From assembly GCA_000499405.2 (NCBI GenBank), contig HG738137.1, positions 24,680,317-24,744,316 of the forward strand: 64,000 bases of DNA, written 5' to 3'. The notes below the pieces were generated by a model, which saw only the letters and a program-made list of their open reading frames with translations, did no database searches and was not told the DNA's origin. Positions 25,501 through 37,093 of the stretch are shown one piece after another. Each line of letters opens with the position of its first letter. Position 1 is the first letter of the stretch. This DNA comes from Onchocerca volvulus (lineage: Eukaryota > Nematoda > Chromadorea > Rhabditida > Onchocercidae). Both the position numbers and the translations under genes were made by a program.

Positions 25501-28500
25501 CACTATACAATTCCATGATGTCGTCAAACCATTACATTGAATCTGATCATCAAATCGAATGACAATAATGTATAGTAGATAGATAATTCATTAAAATCAG
25601 AAGATACGTAAACAAAAAGCTACCTATTTGAGCTTGCTGATTGCGTAGCTATATGTAAAGCTGTTCGTCCGATACCATCCACCTCTTCAATCTTAGCTCC
25701 GCTTTTGTAGAGTGTTCGTGCAACGGTTACATAGCCATGAAATGCAGCAAAATGTAGGGAAGTTAGACCAGATTTTGTTTTCCTGGAAATTTGTGCAAAA
25801 TAAAACTTGAATATTTTGTAATTTAGGTATTAGATGAGAAAATCTAGCATTTTTGAGCTAATAAAAAATCAATTAAGAATTCCTGACAATACTCGAATAT
25901 CAATATAATTATTTCGATTTTGATTAAGCTTAATTTTGTACTATTAATAAGAATTCATTTCATTGCTGTATAACCAAACAATAAACAAAATGAAATAAAC
26001 GGTCAGAAAAAATAAGATACATGTTGTAATCCGCCCCAGCACCCAAAAGATGCTTAACAATAAGATCATGACCATGTCTGGATGCCATATGAAGTGCTGT
26101 AATTCCCTGATTTGTCGCTGCATTCACTGATACACCTTTGGCTATCAATGATTTTAGCCGTGCTATTCGGCCATATTCGCAAGCAAAATGTAAAGCTGTA
26201 CTACCATCAGTTGTTTGATAACCGATATCATGAGTCACTTCAATTAGTAACTGAAATTATAAACTCATTTAAATTTAATAAGAACAAACAATATTGTATT
26301 CATAAATGTACATTATATTAATATAATTGCATACATTTACAACACTTTCTACTTAATTTTTCTCCATAAAAAATTTTACTTTTTTCTCTAGAATCTTTCT
26401 GCCCAGAACCTTATTCGTTTTCTGTTAGTTCAAAGAATGAAGTCTAGTTATAGTTCACGATAAATAAAGCAAGGAAAATTTGAAATGGATTTTAACATTT
26501 CAAAATACATTATTTTTCATCAAATGGCATTTACTATATTAATGAATTACCAGAGATAATCATCAAAAAACAGATTAAATTATTGAACTTAACGTAACTC
26601 GAATTGAAAAAAGAATTAATAATGCCTAATTTCCCCTGCAATTTAGAAAAGTGGGTGATAAAAATTTTCGTAAATTCCTAGGCTTTAGAATAATTTATAA
26701 TATTCACACCAAAAAACTTACATCACAACATAAGGTGCCCTCAGTAAAACCTGCAGCAATATGAAGAGGTATAAATCCATTGGAATAACTTGCAACGAAT
26801 GGGTCAGCCCCATTACTGATCAATCTAAACGTCGTATCAAAAAGTTTAAAATCATAACTTTGGTATTTACGAATGTCACTAGAAATAGGCCTAATTATTT
26901 CTTAAGCCGGATTCTCTCAATTGCTGAGAAATTATCTTTTGATTGTTTTTTCTCAACTTTATTTGGAAAAATGAAAAATAAAGTAATTCGCAAGCAAGCA
27001 AATCAATATTAGCCGGTAAAAAATGAAATAAAAAATCTATGTTATATAAATCGAAAACTTAATATGATACATAGCTGAATCTAAACGAAATCATTAAAGT
27101 ATATTAGGGGATTTAATTAAAAGAGAGTATTAGCTAGAAATGACTGATATGCAATGAACGCGAATTCCCTGCATAAGCATTTCATATCAAATATATGAGC
27201 TTCACTAAAGAATATTCAAACTTATAATATCAACCAAATTATTAAATCACTTTATTCCAGTAATCTATATATTATAATATTAATAAAAAAATTATGAATT
27301 ATAAAGAAAAAAATCAATACTAACAAAAAGAGTAAACTCACACTTCAGCAACTCGACTACGTCCATTCAATACGGCATAATGTAATGGAGTGTAACCAGC
27401 GGAACATTGACTATCAATGGGTATTGACGTATTTTCTAGAATAAATTTTACGGAATCCAAATCGCCAGATAGTGCCGCATAATGCAGGACTGTTCTCATT
27501 TGCTGATCTCGTAACTTCAGATCAAGGCCACCATTGAAAAATAATTTTATGATATTACAATGACCATTTAGTGCAGCCCAATGCGCTGCAGTCATACCTC
27601 GCTTATTCCTGAAAAGAAAAAAGCCATGACTTATGATATATTCAATTATTTCAAGCTATTTATCACTTTCAATAGTTTCTGGCCATGTTAGTAATTGAGC
27701 GAAAAGATTACAAAAGTTTTAAAATTCATGATGAGTAGATGTCTCCATTCACAACGATTGCATGCAGACATGTACATATAATCATATATAGTACATACAT
27801 ATTTTCGAATCCATTTTTGAGCGATCAAAAACGATATTATAAGACTCAAAATCGAATACTAGAAATTTTTTTTTTGCTCACTTTTTCTTTTACTTACTGC
27901 TTGAGTTCTTAATATTAGTCCCTATATCTTAATAGATTTCTGAATTGATCTTATATATTAGAAAGTCAGGACAGAAATTCTGCAACAAAATACTTAGTAT
28001 TTGGGTTAGCTTTTTTCTTCAACAAAAATTCGACAAAGGCTGGATTTCCATAGGATGCTGCATAATGAAGCGGTGGACAACCACCCCAATCTGGGCGATC
28101 TGAAATATTCTTACAATCAAAAAGAGAAAGAGGAAAGCTTTAATCAAATTTGTGGGAAATAGTACCAAAATCACCATTTTCCCGTGAGAAAAACTAATGG
28201 GTGATAATTTTCAATAGGCTAATCTAATACAATACAAAATTTCAAACAATTTTACAATTTTTGGCGGTAAAACAATCAAAAAAGCTATCAAAAGAAAAAA
28301 ATATAGCCCTAACATACAAGATCTAAAACAAATTCAAATTAATTAATTAAAAATAAACGTCAATTTTATTATTTAAATTTAATAGCTATTCTAGTTTTTC
28401 AGTTGAAATTATTATGCTGCTTTAGAACGAGAAAATTCATATCATAAGTCAAAAGATGAAATAAAATATACTTTTACTTACCAACAATTGAATCACAATG

Positions 28501-29613
28501 ATCAAGGACCACTTGGGCACAACTCAATGCATTAACTTGTGCACATATGTGTAGCGATGTCATGAACTGTTTCGTTGCACTATTTGGATTTGCACCACGG
28601 TTGATTAACATTTTCACTGTATTTGGGTGATTGTGAAGACAAGCCCTGCAAATTCTTACGAGTATTTGATGGAAATTAAAGAATCTGCGGAGAAAAAATT
28701 TAATTGTAACTTACTTAAGTTTCGTAAAATTAACCTTACTAAAAGAGATTTGAAAGATACATTACATCAGTCACGAGAAGCAAAACTCAGCATTTCAATT
28801 TTTATACGTCTACGTTTATTGCTAATATTGTCTTAATTTTTTGAATAGCAGAGAATTTTAGATTTCTTTTAGCAATATTTTTGAAACGTTTGTTTATTCT
28901 AAGAATTTTGCAGTCAATATGTAATGCGATAATTGAACTGAGATGCATCGAATCGACCTTCTTGTGAGATAGTAATTGTATAATTAGTGATGTTTAGAGA
29001 TTTTAATGAAAAAAATTTAAAAATAGACATTAAGCAAACATACCTCTGAAGTGGTGTAAACCATTCGCGATCACGTGCATCAACTCTTGCACGTGCATCG
29101 ATAAGTGCATGCACGATCGGATGATAACCATAAAAACTTGCTAAATGTAATGGCGAAGTTCCATTCTCATCCACTTCATTAACATCAATACCTTTCTCTA
29201 TGCACGCTTGTAATAATCTCAGGTCATTTAACAGTACAGCTTTCAGCAATTCAGGCTAAAAAATACACAAAGCAGATTATTATTTCAATTCAATTCAGCT
29301 TATCAGCAATCTTTCATCAGCAAAAGCATATCTTTATTTATTTGTAAAACTTGTCTGAAATATACTCTAGAAACTATCCAAGTTTTGAGGTATTTTTCTA
29401 AGATATTCGAAGATATTTGTTTTCCTTGTTAAAAATGAACTTTTGTTATAAATTTACTAAATGTTTGCTAAGTTCCTGATATTATATTCTATTAATCAAC
29501 ATCATAGTGAGAAATAAGAATCGAAAACAGGCATGTATGTATGTAAAAAACATATTAAAAAATACAGTATGTAAAAATACGTAATTATAAAAAACAATTA
29601 AACTCACATTCAT
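19519..29613 (-). CDS. ankyrin-repeat protein of the ANKRD28/44/52 type (PP6 regulatory ankyrin subunit)
   Basis: Nineteen coding exons, minus strand: 29608-29613, 29044-29255, 28482-28645, 27994-28099, 27342-27608, 26722-26824, 26021-26250, 25624-25782, 25146-25356, 24796-24909, 24004-24238, 23251-23434, 22783-23006, 22292-22491, 21753-21963, 21327-21510, 21035-21119, 20365-20458, 19519-19622. Every junction agrees in phase. The sum is 3093 nt, or 1030 residues, matching the ~1000-1080 of human ANKRD28/44/52. Nearly all of the protein is ankyrin repeats, e.g. NGTSPLHLASFYGY near residue 35 and YGSTALHHAAQQGH. The DDKGRIPLIAPIEDDAVMDC block near the C-terminus matches the DE.G.TPALACAPNKDVADC segment of the family. 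An acidic tail ends the protein. Family members bind the PP6 catalytic subunit with SAPS proteins as a scaffold. The first exon codes only Met-Asn, with an in-frame TAA upstream and an acceptor (TTTTGCAG, 29662). The donor of exon 9 (GTTGTC) is unusual. It is considerably diverged from vertebrate homologues, so orthology is inferred. Confidence 0.88.
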
Positions 29614-29661
29614 TTTCGGTGCATTTATTTAGCATATTATGAATTTGCACCGACAACTTTC

Positions 29662-29670
29662 CTGCAAAAA
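29662..29670 (-). promoter_or_regulatory. splice acceptor upstream of the ankyrin start codon
   Basis: On the minus strand TTTTTGCAG|GAAAG lies 48 bp before the ATG. It is either the end of a 5' UTR intron or a spliced-leader trans-splice site. The same site is kept in the duplicated copy near 47.19 kb. Confidence 0.5.
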
Positions 29671-32600
29671 TCTTCGAATAATTCCTAGCCAAAGTAATAA
29701 AAGCAAACGTCAAAGATAAAAAAAAAAAAATAGAAGTCGATGTGTTACTAATCGATATCAGAGTATAATCTAAAGGGAGTAAAAAAAATCGAATAAAATA
29801 TTGAAAAAAAAAAAACGGCAAATCTATGAAATGAAGAACAAAAAAAAAAAAAAAAAAAGTTAGTCACTGATCGAAATCAAAAATTAAAATAATACAAAAG
29901 AATTTTTTTTGATTACTCTGCAAACTAAAATATCACTGATCCATTTCGTAATGTACATATGAATCTTATTTTTTAAAGATTCAAAATCCTAAATTTGAAT
30001 TTACACTCAAAAACTGGTAAAGTTTCGTGATCCGCCGTTGCTTCATCGAATAATGAATTAAAATTTCATTATAAGTTCTTTTTTTGGAAAAATGATGCCA
30101 TAAGCATTTAACTGCTGCACGCAATTTCTTTTCGCCACTACTTTCTTTTCTCAATGCTTATGTAAATAAAATGGCAGTAAGAGAGATTAGAATTTTATGA
30201 AACTATAATTTCAAACACTAGAATAAATCTTTGTTAAGAGATATATTGAAAGATTAGAATTGCCTAATAGAGAGAACTAAGAAACTAAGAATTCACGAAA
30301 AAAAAAGGCTTCAATGCTTTTTCTACAAAATATCTGACAAAATTGGAAAATTGAAATGGAAGAAATTAGATTTAAATTCAAAATGGACATTGAAATGAAG
30401 TCTAACTACTAATTCTTACTAAATGAGCAAAATTGAACATGAATTTAATGATACAAGCGAAATTTGGATAAAAATTAAATTTGAAATGCAAATGTGCTAT
30501 AGCATACGAAATGAATTATATATTTAATATGGAAAATAGAATGTTAATTTGAAATAAATTCTGAAATTTAAGATTAAAGTAAACAAGATAGGATATCATT
30601 TTACATTCTTTTCGTCTTCAAACTTCCTTATCATTTTTGACAAAAAAGAAAAAATCTAATTAAATAACAAAAAATTCACTTTGACAGCATGCCAACTTTC
30701 CTCTTACATAATACGGTAATTGTTTACAACAAAAAGTTTCGCGTCAGTGTTGTAATTATATTCTAGCGACACACCTTACTAAGACTCTTAATTCAATAAT
30801 TCATTAAAATCAGGTTAGAACTAATTAACTTTAATATTTTAGTAATTTTCTTTAATATTTCGGGGATTTTTTTAATTAACTTCGATGTTCTAGTGAAAAA
30901 TTAATAATTGATCTTAATTAATTTTAATATTTCAATAACTTGCTGAAAAAATAAGAATTAGAAAGAATAATTCCAAATTAAAATGATGTTACATAATCAA
31001 TAAATAACTATATCTAAATTTCTGAATTTCCGATTTAAAGTCATAATTTGAGATTAATCCGAAATTTTTGTCTGATCAATGAAATATAATGTAAACTAAA
31101 ACATTAATGATATCATAATAAATGCTTGCTTTTTAGGATTTTCCATAATAATATCAGAACTACAATATTGATTTGAGATGTTTTTCCACTGATACTTGAA
31201 CATAACGTTATCAGAAACATCAAAAAAGTTATGGGGACAGTTTGGTTTATCGCGATAACAACTAATGATAAGGAAAAAAGTGATAAACAGTGTGTTGCTG
31301 CTGATAATAATGCGGCAAAAATGATGCTATAATCCAGACTTTTACAAATAGGTTCAATCAGATAATCCGAAAACATGATTTCACTTAAAAATACTCCGCT
31401 TCTCTTCTTTCATATTCAATCTGGATTAAAATCAAAATTCAAAATTTTTCAACGAGATTATTTTATTAGCAAAAATCACAATTTTTGCCAATGAAATGAT
31501 CCCATTGATTCATAAATTCTTAAATAATCTGAATTTGAGAATTTCATGTTTTTGAACTATCAGCTAGATCACATTATCATTTAGATCATCAAAAATGATA
31601 ATTTTCATCTTGCCTATTGCGACTTCATATTTTATTCTTTTCTTCCTTTTCTCTTGTTCTTTGATTAAAAAACATTCTTAGCAATAAAGGGATCTGAATC
31701 TAAATATTTTTTAATTCCGATGTATTCTCATCAAAAATGATAAGTGAAAAGACAATCAAAATTGTGAATACACAGATACACTGAACAGCAATAAAGTAAT
31801 CTGAAGCATTAATAACTGACAGTTTTTATTTGTGATAATTTACTAATTATCATAACAAGAATGAAATATTTGATAAAATGATTGGCAATTATTAGTGACA
31901 ACTTGCTAAATAAAATGAATATAAACAATAATATTAAACCAGTGAAACGATTAATAAAGATCAATTAATTTGCAATGATTAGTTAATAATAAAATGATAA
32001 TAAGTATAAGTAATAAAAACAACCAAAAAGTAATGCAAAATGGTGCTAAAATAACTCATAAAAATCTATCATAATTTGCTAACTACGGTAATTAAAAAGA
32101 TTAATAATTATCACTGATAACTTACTAAATGTAATCATTAATAAATAATTATTAAATATCGGTTAATAGGTCAATAATGTAATATTACTGATAGCTCAAC
32201 AATATAATAATGAATATAACTGATAACAGTAGGTTACTCATAAGCCCTCCTTTTCATTAACACAGTAGAATGAATGAAAAAATGATTGGTAAGACCTACT
32301 GATAAGAGATAAAACGATCGATCTAATCTCGCCCCATTGAACAACTTTTTGAAACAAACAAAGGAGCAAGAATTGTTTGATTTGTTTTCCTTGAAAATGC
32401 TCTCAATTTTTGCTATTGTTATGATGATTTTTTTTTTTCTTTTCTCATTATTTTTCTCATTCTCTCTCAGTTCATTACAACATGATATTTTCAAAGTCTT
32501 ATCAATCCCTATTGCTCCTTCTAGCATTAAAACTTTATAATGCTCTGATCTCATATGCTACTATCATATAAACGAACGTCTGCTAATTTTTTCATATACT

Positions 32601-33127
32601 GGTATGCCTGATACTTTCATTACCCTTATTCTTTAATTACAATACTCCCTCGCTACCAAGCCTGACCTATGACCTTACTATTATAATATTACGCTGATGG
32701 GCTTTCTTCTCGTTATACGACAATGTTTTCTCAATCACAACAATCGAGTCGCAAAACGAAAATTGTAATCTCAGAGATCTTTGGTTTTTAATAAATAAGT
32801 TGGAATTTTGAAAAAATTTTTTTTGAGACTAATTTTTGTAATATTTTACTGTAATGAAATGATTAGTGCAACTTTGTGAATCAAAAAAATTTGATATTTA
32901 AATTTGAAACAGTTTGAAGGAAAAATATGTGTAATAATGCTCATGTTCAACAAATGCTTAATTTTGGAAAAGGATCACAAATATACAATTAATTTGATAA
33001 ATACCTTTTTCCTATTCTTTTACTTTTGAAAAGAAGTATATTTCCAGTAACTGTTGAATTATTACTAAAATTTAGTGTTTCGATGTAACCGGAAAAATCT
33101 GAAAGATGACTTATTATAAGCAGGGAG

Positions 33128-33617
33128 TGTTAAAAATCAGGATACCTGAAGATAGTTTCAAATGAACCAAATAAACGGTAAATAAGTTTATCGCCAAGAC
33201 AAGAAATAAAAAGATAAACATATCTATCGCTAAAAGGAGAAACATGTTTTCTAAGAAAGGATAAACATGATTACTGCCAAGATGCTTTGATTAACAGATA
33301 AACAAAGATGGACAAATCATGAGACAACATGTTGCAGATTAGGAGAGAACCTTTAAAAGATTCGGATTTTGGAACAGAGGGAATTCAATTCGAAGTTTTT
33401 CGACGATCAGCAGTTCGGAGTTTCTACACCGATACAGGGACAGTTTCGATAACAAATCTTCTTGATGTTGTGATTCCACTAAGTCAACAATAGCCTTTAT
33501 TAGTTTTATACGATATTATAAACAATATCTCACTTTATAATAGTAAATTATAAATGAACAATATACGATAAATATAAAGGATTCGTTTATGTCATTATAA
33601 AATCAATTTTTCCGACA
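33128..33617 (+). mobile_element. possible solo LTR or retroelement relic
   Basis: A 490-bp block is clearly less AT-rich than its surroundings, begins TGTTAAAAATC and ends CCGACA. Its middle has AGTTCGGAGTTTCTACACCG and GATGTTGTGATTCC, which recall BEL/Pao-type LTR sequence. I see no exact target-site duplication, no second copy in the window and no internal coding region. It could instead be some other unique non-coding sequence. Confidence 0.28.
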
Positions 33618-34104
33618 GGTGTAGCGTTTTTCTCAGTAACTACAAAGCTATACTGGATGCTACAAATAATGCATTTTTGGTAGCTCAAACTAATCCAAAT
33701 TTGATAGATGATAAATTAATTAAAATTTCATTTGATTTTTTTGCCTAAGATACTATAATATAAGATATATAGGATCGCATTGTCTTCAGAGCGAATATCA
33801 GTATGCAAATTAAATGAAATGATTCCACCATCAGAAAGTGTTCGATTTAACATATGATAATTGTGACGGTAATATTGTATAAAATACTCTATTATCTCGT
33901 CTACCGTATAATAGTGGTAATTTTAAGGAAAAAATTAATAGTGAAAAAAAAAAATTAACCTCGGATAAAACTGAATGGAATGTGTGCTCTGCAACCAAAT
34001 AGCAAATGGAAATTTTAATTAATATGTAAAAATGATTACACATTTATCATAGAATAGATTTAGTAGCTTATCATGTATTAGAGAAGAAAAAAATTTGTAA
34101 AAAT

Positions 34105-34470
34105 TATAGTTATGATATTAAATATTTATAATTATGACATTATGAAAATAATCTTCAGTTATGATATCTTGTAATCATTGTACTTTGAGAGAAATTTTCT
34201 GTTATAATACTTAATAATTATGATATTATGGGAATGATCTTCGTCTATGATATCTTATATTCATGATATCGTGAGAATGATCTTCAATTATGATATCTTG
34301 CAATTCATGATATCATGAAAATAATCTTCAATTATTAAATCTTGTAAACTTTGTGGATGATCTTCAGTATACTTAATAATCATAATATCATGGGAATGAT
34401 TTCTAATTATGATTTCTTCTAATTATGATATCAGGAAAGCGATCTTCAACAATGATATCTTGAACTTGAT
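34105..34470. repeat. degenerate repeat with TATGATATC cores
   Basis: Repeated motifs such as GGAATGATCTTC, AATTATGATATCTTG and CATGATATCATG recur about six times at roughly 50-60 bp spacing. Many cores (GATATC, ATGATATCAT) are self-complementary. Confidence 0.6.
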
Positions 34471-36239
34471 ACAAACTGATACTACAATTTCTTTGAAAGA
34501 AGAAACACACACAAAGCGATAATGATTACTTTAGCTCGAAATAATCTATTAATATGCAGAAATCAAAATTTTCTAATAAAAAGCATAAAAATGACATGAA
34601 ATAAAGGATTGCAGTATATGAATGATCATTGCAGCATAAGAAAAGATAATTTTTAGATAGCTATAACAAAATAGTCAAGAAAACGAATAAATTGATTTTT
34701 CGGCTATTTTTGAAAGATTCTTGATAGAAAGGATAAATCTGATTTGCAAATTGAATTCATTTTTCAGGAAAATTCCAGTTTTGATTAATATAAATTGAAA
34801 TGGAAGATAATGATAATAGAATTTAATTCCTGCATACAATTTTAATTTTTTTTCAAATCAATGCCATTAATTCTAATAATTTCGTTTAATGTTGTAATAT
34901 CGAATATACATTTTATTAATTATTTACCACTTTTTTACATTAAAAACTAGAGATCAAAGATTGAAATAATAAATGAAAACGAGAAATTCGTGAAAGTTTT
35001 TAGAAGATGAAATCAATGTTTTTTTTTTTTTTTTGCGTCTTCATTTACTGTTTTAAACTATTTAAATTCTTATTTCTGCAAGAATCCTTAATTTTTGTAA
35101 GTAGAAAAAATAGAGCAAATTACTAAGGTAAAATCCGCAAAAATTTGCCACGGTTGGATTATTCGGCATTTTAAAATGACAAATTTGACGAATGAAAAAT
35201 TGACAAATGACAATTATTCCAATTTTTTTTTTTTATTCAATTTTGTTGTTCAAATTCAAATCAGAATAATTTCTATGAAAATCTCGTCACATTATGACAA
35301 ATTATTGCAAAATTTGATCTAACTTTTAATTCTAGTTGATGAAATTATTGATGGAACTCGAAAAAAAAGAGTCCTTGAAAATTGCAAATCGATGAAATTA
35401 ATTCCCTTCCTTTCCTTTTTTTTCTCTTTCTCGTACTTACAGCGAATCAAAATTATTCTATGAAAATAACAAAATTCAAAAAATTTATTCGTCATCGATC
35501 ATTCTGACTTTCATTGAAATATTCGATGGAATGTATTAAACTACTAGTTAATTGCTATATTATTATCTCATCATAAATTTCTTTGCACCTGTTAGTGATA
35601 AATTTTAGAAAAAAAAATTTTAGATAAATTTTTTTTTTTGAAACTTCGATATTTTAATTGATTAATCAGAATTCTGATAAATAAACAATCAGAATTTCTG
35701 ATTAATTATTAACCAAATTTATGACGACAAATCGACCAAATTTTTAATAAGTAATTGATCAGATTTTTGATAAATAATTAATCAGACTTATGAAAAATAT
35801 TTATTTTTAGATTATAAGAATTTTTGCTCTTTTTCAAAAATTATTCAAAACATTTCGCTGAAATAATTCATTTCTAATTTCATGACAAGCTTTTTCACGT
35901 GATGTTATAAAAAATTAAAAATTTTTGAATAACTGGACTTTTTTTCGGTCAGAAAATTTCTAATTCAAGTAAATTTCATGATTTTATTTACCAAACAAAG
36001 AAGTTATTCTCAAGTAATGAAAATGATAAACTGAGTTAGTCAATATTTAGAGAATTGAAATTTATAAAAATATTCGCATTTCGGAAATTTGCTAAAATCT
36101 TTCGTATTTTTGAAATTCAAATGGAATCTAGAAATTACTGAGATAATAATTTATTTTTTTATCCGGGTGCATATTTCATTCTCTCGATGGTATATTTTTA
36201 CCAAGATGAATATCGTAGAATTTGACCGAATCTGATATT

Positions 36240-36520
36240 GATCAACTTTCAGCAATCAACGCTTAGAGTGGGATTTTCCCCTGAGATTTCTCGAGAGCAG
36301 AGAAATCACGGGAAGGAACCAATTTTACTTTAGAAACTAATTGTTTGATGTCTCGAATTTGTTGTTGCAAAATGGATGTTAAGTTGCAACAGCGGCCGCA
36401 AAATTTGAAGTACGCCGGTGTCTGTTACTTCTTGCTAAAATATAGAAATTATGGTGTTACTCTTCTTCCGAGGTTTCTCGATGATTTGATGGTTTCTTCG
36501 AGTTTTTGATGCATACATGT
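36240..36520 (+). promoter_or_regulatory. candidate cul-3 promoter / 5' UTR block
   Basis: About 280 bp of markedly less AT-rich sequence, including CAGCGGCCGC and GTACGCCGGTG, lies 0.6-0.85 kb upstream of the cul-3 start codon, and a TTTTTTTCAG acceptor (37081-37083) precedes that start. It could be a non-coding first exon with promoter. A short ATG-initiated frame at 36371 (MDVKLQQRPQNLKYAG) does not join in frame to the cul-3 coding sequence. Confidence 0.35.
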
Positions 36521-37073
36521 TGGAATTTACTTGTGGTTATTTCACAAAATTTAGAAAATTTGAATATTATCTTATTCCTACCTTAACGTCTACCTCTCTT
36601 GATTGAAGATATCTTAATCGAGTTTCTCAAAGTTTTAGCAGTTCGATTATAATTAACGAAGTTTCAAATCTGAAAATGTGATTTTTCTTCAATGCGTATG
36701 TTGAAACTTATTTCATACTAATATTCGTTCTTTTTTTTTTTCTTAGACCAATATAATTTTTTTACTATTAAATTAGTAGTAGCATGCCCAATTCACTCCT
36801 ATATCTTCAGAAAAGACTATCGTGACTTAATAGAAATCGATTCATATACCAAAAGCTTAATGAAGAATCTAGTAAATTGATTTCATAATGCTTTCAATAT
36901 GTAATAATATTTTCAATCCATGAATGAGTATTGTGTCGTAAGAAGACGATATCGATTAGGATATGAATCATATGTAGTTATTGCTGGAAAAAAAATCAGA
37001 TTGTTGAAAGATTTTGTTTTTAACTCTCATTTGTTCGTTTCCAAGCATATTTAATATTAATCAAATTACTGAA

Positions 37074-37083
37074 TTTTTTTCAG
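37074..37083 (+). promoter_or_regulatory. splice acceptor 10 bp before the cul-3 start codon
   Basis: TTTTTTTCAG|TGGTTCACGG|ATG. It is a strong nematode acceptor in the leader and serves either a 5' UTR intron or spliced-leader trans-splicing. Confidence 0.6.
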
Positions 37084-37093
37084 TGGTTCACGG

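Larger units (their letters stand above)
29614..37093. other. divergent spacer between the ankyrin gene and cul-3
   Basis: About 7.5 kb of AT-rich DNA between two divergently transcribed genes. The first ~570 bp (29614-30180) is the ankyrin 5' flank and has a paralogous copy near 47.1-47.6 kb. A possible solo LTR lies at 33128-33617, degenerate tandem repeats at 34105-34470, and a less AT-rich block, perhaps the cul-3 promoter or 5' UTR, at 36240-36520. Open frames at 31113-31376, 32234-32554 and 33831-34043 are low-complexity and unsupported. Confidence 0.5.

Noticed and set aside
32234..32554. Open frames on both strands, one with a hydrophobic stretch resembling a signal peptide
   Set aside because: The hydrophobic run comes from T-rich DNA, and both strands are open at once, which is typical of chance here.
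36371..36508. 45-codon ATG frame (MDVKLQQRPQNL...) upstream of cul-3
   Set aside because: It does not connect in frame to the cul-3 start; joining at its GTGTCT gives a stop. It is more likely leader or promoter sequence.
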